A stretch of 64,000 nt of DNA, from assembly GCF_964252635.1 (NCBI RefSeq), contig NZ_CAXUNP010000008.1, positions 1 through 64,000 of the forward strand, read 5' to 3'. Each line of letters starts with the position of its first letter. Position 1 is the stretch's first letter. Under the pieces are notes generated by a model. It saw only the letters and a list, made by a program, of their open reading frames with translations, had not been told where the DNA came from and searched no databases. Position numbers and translations under genes: made by a program. Below, piece after piece: positions 59,377-64,000 of this stretch. This DNA comes from Jatrophihabitans sp964252635 (GTDB lineage Bacteria; Actinomycetota; Actinomycetes; Mycobacteriales; Jatrophihabitantaceae).

Positions 59377-60546
59377 GTGGCAGGCTTGACCTTCTCCCCG
59401 GATCTCGAGCAGTTCCGCACGCGCGTGCGCGCGCACATCGCGAACCATCGCCCCGAGCTGCCCAGGCTGGCGGGAACGCGTAGCCCGGACGTAGAGACCA
59501 TGCCGCGCTACCGGCAGTGGTGTGCCTCGCTGTTCACGGAGGGCCTGCTCGGCAGCGACTGGCCGGTGGAGTGGGGCGGCGAGGGCCGGGCGGACCCGCT
59601 GCGCGAGTACGTCGTCGACCAGGAACTCGCCGCCGCGAAGCTGCCCCGACCGGTGGGTGCGTGGAACCTCGTCTGCGGTGCGCTCTTCGACTACGGCAGC
59701 CCCACGCAGAAGGAGCACCACCTGCCGCGCATCCGCTCCTTCGACGACCTGTGGTGTCAGCTGTTCAGCGAGCCGGGCGCCGGCAGCGACCTCGCCGCGC
59801 TGCGGACCTCCGCGATCCGGGTGGGCGACGAGTGGGTCGTGAACGGCCAGAAGGTGTGGACCACGCACGCCCACGTCGCGGACTTCGGCTTCCTGCTCGC
59901 GCGAACGGATCCCGCCGCGGGCAAGCACGCGGGCATCAGCGCCTTCGTCGTCGACATGCGGGCCGCGGGTGTGACCGTGCGCCCGTTGCGCGAGATGACG
60001 GGCTCCAGCGACTTCAACGAGGTCTTCCTGGACGACGTCCGGTTGCCGGCCGACGCGCTGATCGGGCAGCCGGGCGAGGGCTGGGCGATCGCCCGCACCG
60101 CCCTGGCACACGAACGGGGACAGAGCCTGCGCGAGGACAGCGCCACCGACCGGGTGCGTCGTCTGGTCGAGCTCAGCGCCGACGACGGGCCGGTCGGCGC
60201 CGATGCCGAAGCACGTCGCGAGCTCGGCCGGTTGTACGCGCGATCGTCGGTGGCCGACCTGCTCGGGCTGGAGGGCGTGCTCAAGGACGCCGCCGGCCAC
60301 ACGACGGTCTACGACGCCCCGGTCGTCAAGGTGCTGTTCAGCGAGACCAACCTCGACATCAATACGTACGCGCTCGACGCGATGGGCGCGCGGGGCGTGC
60401 TCACCGAGGGTTCGCCGCAGGCGGTGGCCGGCGGGCTGTTCCAGGACGCCTTCCTCTGGGCGCGCGGGTTCACGATCTCGGCCGGCTCCAACGAGGTCAT
60501 GCGCAACGTGATCGCCGAGCGCGGACTCGGGCTACCGAAGGGATGA
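59377..60546 (+). CDS. Acyl-CoA dehydrogenase, large subunit (third pair)
   Basis: 389 residues. WCQLFSEPGAGSDLAAL, VNGQKVWTTHAHVADFG and the end ISAGSNEVMRNVIAERGLGLPKG. The catalytic Glu of conventional ACADs is not in the EGT position (SAGSNE), as in the other large subunits here. The smaller ACAD follows after 4 bases. The pair probably forms an alpha2beta2 enzyme with one FAD-competent chain, by analogy with mycobacterial FadE26-27. GTG lies just after the AT-rich promoter. Confidence 0.88.
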   Translation: MAGLTFSPDLEQFRTRVRAHIANHRPELPRLAGTRSPDVETMPRYRQWCASLFTEGLLGSDWPVEWGGEGRADPLREYVVDQELAAAKLPRPVGAWNLVCGALFDYGSPTQKEHHLPRIRSFDDLWCQLFSEPGAGSDLAALRTSAIRVGDEWVVNGQKVWTTHAHVADFGFLLARTDPAAGKHAGISAFVVDMRAAGVTVRPLREMTGSSDFNEVFLDDVRLPADALIGQPGEGWAIARTALAHERGQSLREDSATDRVRRLVELSADDGPVGADAEARRELGRLYARSSVADLLGLEGVLKDAAGHTTVYDAPVVKVLFSETNLDINTYALDAMGARGVLTEGSPQAVAGGLFQDAFLWARGFTISAGSNEVMRNVIAERGLGLPKG

Positions 60547-60550
60547 GCTG

Positions 60551-61639
60551 ATGCGCCTACCGAGCGACGACGAGGTCGCGCTGCGCGACGCGTGTCGCGA
60601 CGTCCTGGCCCGCCACACGACCTCGGCCCGGTTACGTCTCACCTCCGAGTCCGAGACCGGCTTCGACCCCGACTTCTGGAAGCTCGCCGCCGAGCTCGGC
60701 TGGACTGCGCTCGCGGTGCCCGGCGCAGCGGGCGGGCTCGACGGCACCGTGTCGATGCTGGCCGTGGTCGGCGTCGAGCTCGGCCGTGCCCTGCAGCCCG
60801 GGCCGCTCTTGCAGACCCTCGCCGCGTCGCACGTGATCGGCCGGCACGGTGAACCAGGGGCCGTGCAGGACCTGCTGGACGCCGTCGTGGCCGGTCAGGC
60901 CGTCCTGACGTGGGGCGGATTCGAGCCGGACAGCCCGTCGACGGTGGACCAGCGCGGCGGCACGCTGCACGGGCACGTCGAGCTGGTGCCGGACGCGCCG
61001 TCGTCGACCCACCTGCTGCTGCCGTTCGTCCGCGACGTGGATTCGTCGCCGAGCCTCGCCCTCGTCGAGCTCGCCGCGTGCCGGGTGACCGCCACGCCAA
61101 CCATGGACCTGACGCGGCGTTACGCGACGGTGTCGGTGGACGGGGTCGCCTACCGCGACCTCGGCCTGCCGGCCGGCGCCGGGCGGCGCCTGTTCGACGT
61201 CGGCGTCGTCCTGCAGTGTGCCGAGAGCACAGGCGTTGCACGTCGGCTGCTCGACATGACCGTCACCTACTCCGGCCAACGCGAGCAGTTCGGCCGCGCG
61301 ATCGGCAGCTTCCAGGCGCTCAAGCACCGGATGGCGGACATGCTGGTCGAGACCGAAGGATGCCGGGTGGCCACGCGGGAGGCCGCCGACGCGCTCGACG
61401 GCTCCGAGGCCGGCGGTCGTTCGGTGGGCGTCGCCTCGTCGTGGGTCGGGCGCGCGGCCAGCTTCGTCGCCACGCACGCGCTGCAGATCCACGGCGGCGT
61501 CGGGTTCAGCTGGGAACACGACCTGCACCTGTTCCTGCGTCGGGCCAAGACCAACGAACTGCTGCTCGGCTCGCCCGGCTGGCACGACGAGCGGCTCTAC
61601 CGATCCCTTCTACCGTCCGGAGTGCCTGGTGCGTCGTGA
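60551..61639 (+). CDS. Acyl-CoA dehydrogenase-like small subunit (third pair)
   Basis: 362 residues. The TEPxxGSD motif is absent (VLTWGGFEPDS instead), while YSGQREQFGRAIGSFQALKHRMADM and HGGVGFSWEHDLHLFLRRA mark the small-subunit type, like those at 13559 and 14581. It is not expected to work alone. Its stop is overlapped by the GTG of an LLM flavoprotein, tying the F420 step to this dehydrogenation. Confidence 0.87.
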   Translation: MRLPSDDEVALRDACRDVLARHTTSARLRLTSESETGFDPDFWKLAAELGWTALAVPGAAGGLDGTVSMLAVVGVELGRALQPGPLLQTLAASHVIGRHGEPGAVQDLLDAVVAGQAVLTWGGFEPDSPSTVDQRGGTLHGHVELVPDAPSSTHLLLPFVRDVDSSPSLALVELAACRVTATPTMDLTRRYATVSVDGVAYRDLGLPAGAGRRLFDVGVVLQCAESTGVARRLLDMTVTYSGQREQFGRAIGSFQALKHRMADMLVETEGCRVATREAADALDGSEAGGRSVGVASSWVGRAASFVATHALQIHGGVGFSWEHDLHLFLRRAKTNELLLGSPGWHDERLYRSLLPSGVPGAS

Positions 61640-62468
61640 TGCTGATCGCCACATCGGTCTGGTCCTGCCCAGCAACGAGCCCGGGGGAGCGGCCGTGCTG
61701 TCGACCCTGCCCGCCCGGGCCGAATCGTGGGGGTACGAGTCGCTGTGGTTCACCGACCACGTCGTCGGCGTGCGTGCCATGGCCGGCACGTACGGCGCGT
61801 ACTGGCTGGACCCGCTGGTGGCGATGACCTGGGTTGCCGCGCAGACCTCGTCCGTGCGCCTGGGAACCGGGGTCCTGGTGCTGCCGCACCGCGACGCGGT
61901 ACTCACCGCGAAGATGGTCGCGTCGATCGACGTGTTTAGCGGCGGCCGCGTCGACCTCGGCGTGGGCACGGGGTGGAGCCGTTCGGAGTTCCGCGCCCTC
62001 GGCGTCGCCGATCGCTACGAGGCGCGCGGCCGGGTGACCAACGAGTCCATCGAGGTCATGCGGGCCTGCTGGGCGGGCGGTGAGGTCGAGTACCACGGTG
62101 ATTTCTTCGACTTCCGGCACATCGAGTTCGAGCCGACACCCGTACAGCCGCGCGTGCCGATCTGGGTGGGCGGCGACTCGCCGCCCGCGATCCGCCGTGC
62201 CGCGGCGTACGCCGACGTGTGGCACCCACACGACCTCACCCCGGCGGACCTGCAGGCCAAGGCCGAGCAGATCGACGAGCGGGCCGGTCGACGCGTGACC
62301 CGCACCGTCCGCCTCGCGCTGACCCCGGACGATCTGGCCGGTCTCGGCGATCTCGTGGACGAGTACGGCTCGGTGGGTTGCGCCAGCGTCGTGCTCGACT
62401 TCCGTTCGGTGTCGTCCGAGGGCGTGGTCGGGCTGGCGGAGAAAGCGGCCGAGCTGCTGCTCGGCTGA
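61629..62468 (+). CDS. LLM-class F420-dependent oxidoreductase
   Basis: 279 residues from GTG 61629, overlapping the ACAD stop by 11 bases. HIGLVLPSNEPGGAAVLSTLPARAESWGYESLWFTDHVV, SVRLGTGVLVLPHRDA, GRVDLGVGTGWSRSEFRALGV and PIWVGGDSPPAIRRAAAYADVW outline the luciferase-like barrel of the TIGR03619/F420 group. It probably reduces an enone or oxidises a ring alcohol with F420. Third LLM enzyme of the window, each in a different operon. Confidence 0.85.
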   Translation: MRRDADRHIGLVLPSNEPGGAAVLSTLPARAESWGYESLWFTDHVVGVRAMAGTYGAYWLDPLVAMTWVAAQTSSVRLGTGVLVLPHRDAVLTAKMVASIDVFSGGRVDLGVGTGWSRSEFRALGVADRYEARGRVTNESIEVMRACWAGGEVEYHGDFFDFRHIEFEPTPVQPRVPIWVGGDSPPAIRRAAAYADVWHPHDLTPADLQAKAEQIDERAGRRVTRTVRLALTPDDLAGLGDLVDEYGSVGCASVVLDFRSVSSEGVVGLAEKAAELLLG

Positions 62469-62484
62469 TCGACACGAAGGATCG

Positions 62485-63018
62485 ATGACGATGTCCGGTT
62501 ACTCGCACCTGGCCGTGTCGGTCGCGGACCTCGAACGGGCACAGGCGTTCTACACGCAGGCGCTCGAGTTCCGGCCCGGCCCGGTCTACCGCTCGGCAGG
62601 TCGTCGGGTCGCGGCCCTGATGGAGAGTGCCGCGCTGGAGTTCCGTGGGGTGTTCCTGCGCCGTGGCGACGTGCTGGTCGAGTTGCTGTGTTACGAGCCG
62701 CCGGGGCCAGCAAGGTCGGCGCCGCGTCCGGCCGCCGACGTCGGGTACGCCCACATCAGCCTGGTCGTGGACGACGTCGACGCCGTGGCGACGGCTGCCG
62801 TGGCCCACGGCGGCGAGGTGCGGTCGCGTTTCCAGGTCGGGTTCGCCGACGGCCTGACCCGCATCGCCTTCGTCACCGACCCGGACGCGAACCGGGTCGA
62901 GCTCATCGCGCACTCGACGACCGGCGAGCGTGACGCGCACGCCGCCTATCTCGGTCTCGACGGTCTCGGCTGGCCGGCAGCAGACACACCGGGCCGGCCC
63001 GATGCCGGGCCGGTATGA
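62485..63018 (+). CDS. VOC-family (glyoxalase/epimerase-like) protein
   Basis: 177 residues. Two beta-alpha-beta-beta-beta modules: YSHLAVSVADLERAQAFYTQALEFR (metal-ligand His) and VGYAHISLVVDDVDAVATAA (second His), ending FVTDPDANRVELIAHS (Glu ligand). The spacing fits VOC metal sites such as glyoxalase I, methylmalonyl-CoA epimerase or ring-cleavage dioxygenases. It is too short for an extradiol dioxygenase. In this operon an acyl-CoA epimerase is attractive but unproven. ATG 62485 follows GAAGG. Confidence 0.8.
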   Translation: MTMSGYSHLAVSVADLERAQAFYTQALEFRPGPVYRSAGRRVAALMESAALEFRGVFLRRGDVLVELLCYEPPGPARSAPRPAADVGYAHISLVVDDVDAVATAAVAHGGEVRSRFQVGFADGLTRIAFVTDPDANRVELIAHSTTGERDAHAAYLGLDGLGWPAADTPGRPDAGPV

Positions 63019-63058
63019 CGCCGGCACCGGCAGCTCCGACCGGGCGCCGGGCCTTGGC

Positions 63059-63084
63059 GGAGATAGTTTAATAAGGTAGATATG
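63059..63084. promoter_or_regulatory. Promoter/operator upstream of the last ACAD
   Basis: GATAGTTTAATAAGGTAGAT (63062-63081) is AT-rich and shares the TTAATAAGNTA left arm with the copies at 18137 and 50512, but lacks AACT on the right. It is about 35 bases before GTG 63117. Confidence 0.4.
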
Positions 63085-63116
63085 AGCGGGCTGGATCGTC
63101 GAGGTTGGGAGTGCCG

Positions 63117-64000
63117 GTGGAGTTCGGGTGGAGTGACACGGAACTCGCGTTCCGCGCGCGGTTGCGCCGCTTCATCGACGAGCGTCTGCCCGCCGAGTGG
63201 GCGTTGCTGATACCCGGCGAACACGTCGCCACGGACTTCACGATGAGCTTCTCCGCGGCGCTCGCCGACGCAGGCTTGTTCGCCTCCCACTGGCCGCACG
63301 AGTACGGCGGCAACGACGCGTCACCGTGGCAGTTCATCGTGTCCGGCGAGGAGCTGTGGGCCGCCGGCGAGCCGCGTGGGTCGCAGTACATGAACGTCAA
63401 CTGGATCGGTCCGGCCATCTTCACGTCGGGTACGGACGAGCAGAAGGACCTGCACCTCAAACGCATCGCCGGCGGCGACGTCACCTGGTGCCAGGGGTTC
63501 TCCGAGACCGGCGCCGGCACCGACCTTGCCGCGCTGTCCACGACCGCCGAGCGCGACGGCGACAGCTACGTGATCAACGGTCAGAAGGTGTGGACCTCCT
63601 ACGCCCAGGACGCCGAGTACTGCTTCGTCCTCGCCCGGACCGATCCGCAGTCGTCCGGCACGGCCGGGATCTCGATCTTCCTGGTGCCGACCTCGACCCC
63701 CGGCTTCCGCAGGGAGGTCATCCCCAGTGTGCTCGAGATCCACGAGTACAACCGGTTGACGTTCGCCGACGTGCGCGTGCCGGAGTCCTGCCGTCTCGGC
63801 GCCGAGAACGAGGGCTGGGCGGTCATCCGGTCGGCGCTGGCCCACGAGCGCATCGGCGGCCCGCGCTACGCACGCGCGGCTCTGGTCACCGAGCGCATCG
63901 CCGCGCAGGCCGAGGCCGAGGGGTGGTGGGGGCAGGACGGATTCGGGATGCGGCTCGCAGCAGCGCGGTCCGCCTGCGCGGCCGCGCGCATCCTCGTGTA
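63117..64000 (+). CDS. Acyl-CoA dehydrogenase, 3' truncated by window edge
   Basis: About 294 residues are visible. It starts at GTG 63117, where GGGAG stands five bases upstream; GTG 63111 is a weaker alternative. LAFRARLRRFIDERLP, then WCQGFSETGAGTDLAAL, INGQKVWTSY and ENEGWAVIRSALAHERIGG identify an ACAD of the same large-subunit type as those at 12390 and 15551, with Glu-Thr instead of Glu-Pro in the flavin motif. The C-terminus, where the catalytic segment lies, is missing. A small-subunit gene may follow beyond the window. Confidence 0.88.
   Translation, partial: MEFGWSDTELAFRARLRRFIDERLPAEWALLIPGEHVATDFTMSFSAALADAGLFASHWPHEYGGNDASPWQFIVSGEELWAAGEPRGSQYMNVNWIGPAIFTSGTDEQKDLHLKRIAGGDVTWCQGFSETGAGTDLAALSTTAERDGDSYVINGQKVWTSYAQDAEYCFVLARTDPQSSGTAGISIFLVPTSTPGFRREVIPSVLEIHEYNRLTFADVRVPESCRLGAENEGWAVIRSALAHERIGGPRYARAALVTERIAAQAEAEGWWGQDGFGMRLAAARSACAAARILV

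Noticed and set aside
63082..63116. ATG 63082 as start of the last ACAD
   Set aside because: It is out of frame with the ACAD. GTG 63117 has GGGAG at the right distance and starts the conserved N-terminus.
1..64000. Classical cholesterol/bile-acid catabolic cluster
   Set aside because: Similar enzyme families occur, but KstD, KshAB, HsaA-D, Mce4 and KstR-type TetR genes are not seen, and the promoter motif differs from the known KstR palindrome (TnnAACnnGTTnnA).
1..64000. Mobile elements, CRISPR arrays, tRNA/rRNA genes, riboswitches
   Set aside because: I looked for transposase motifs, spaced direct repeats and conserved RNA landmarks by eye and saw none. Small tRNAs could be missed without a covariance-model search.

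Overview
The window is 64 kb of very GC-rich DNA with dense, often overlapping genes. F420-dependent luciferase-like (LLM) oxidoreductases, mycofactocin-type short-chain dehydrogenases (SDRs), paired acyl-CoA dehydrogenases (ACADs) of the steroid-catabolism kind and frequent GTG starts point to a soil-type actinomycete (Actinomycetota). Genus cannot be set from the sequence. I support 63 protein genes, two of them cut by the window ends. I saw no tRNA, rRNA, CRISPR array, insertion sequence or phage gene. No gap between genes exceeds about 260 bases.

Nearly everything encodes CoA-thioester catabolism: 10 ACADs, 9 SDRs, 5 AMP-forming acyl-CoA ligases, 3 crotonases, 3 MaoC/hot-dog hydratases, 2 thiolases, 4 thioesterases, 2 CoA-transferases, 2 aldehyde dehydrogenases, 2 cytochromes P450, 3 LLM flavoproteins, 3 SnoaL-like proteins, a CitE-like lyase, an amidohydrolase and a branched-chain-type ABC importer. 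The only transcription factor is one GntR/FCD repressor (30289-31083).

Layout. 1-3.4 kb: end of an oxidoreductase, then an SDR / ACAD10-11-like ACAD / APH-kinase operon. 3.4-9.4 kb: CitE-like lyase, importer lipoprotein, SDR, thiolase / NMO-like / MaoC. 9.4-16.7 kb: ligase / LLM / thioesterase, divergent from four translationally coupled ACADs. 16.8-20.7 kb: double hot-dog dehydratase, thiolase, CoA-transferase. 20.8-30.3 kb: a long operon with ACADs, MaoC, SnoaL, ligase, aldehyde dehydrogenase, crotonase and two SDRs. 30.3-38.9 kb: GntR regulator, crotonase, SDRs, SnoaL, thioesterases, amidohydrolase. 38.9-50.4 kb: ligases, aldehyde dehydrogenase, LLM, SDR, isochorismatase-like protein, crotonase, TesB, CaiB/BaiF transferase. 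50.6-56.4 kb: P450 plus fused LivHM permease, two ATPases and a dehydrogenase. 56.4-64 kb: ligase, second P450, an ACAD pair, LLM, VOC protein, truncated ACAD.

The AT-rich starts of the transcription units share a short partly palindromic motif, roughly AGNTAACTNATTA with a best core of AGTTAACT. It occurs in all ten divergent promoter regions and before several tandem units. I infer one regulon that imports and degrades an unidentified, probably alicyclic or branched (terpenoid- or steroid-like), carboxylic compound: uptake, P450 hydroxylation, oxidation by mycofactocin/F420 enzymes and aldehyde dehydrogenases, CoA activation, then repeated beta-oxidation. No classical steroid ring-opening genes are present, so the substrate remains open.
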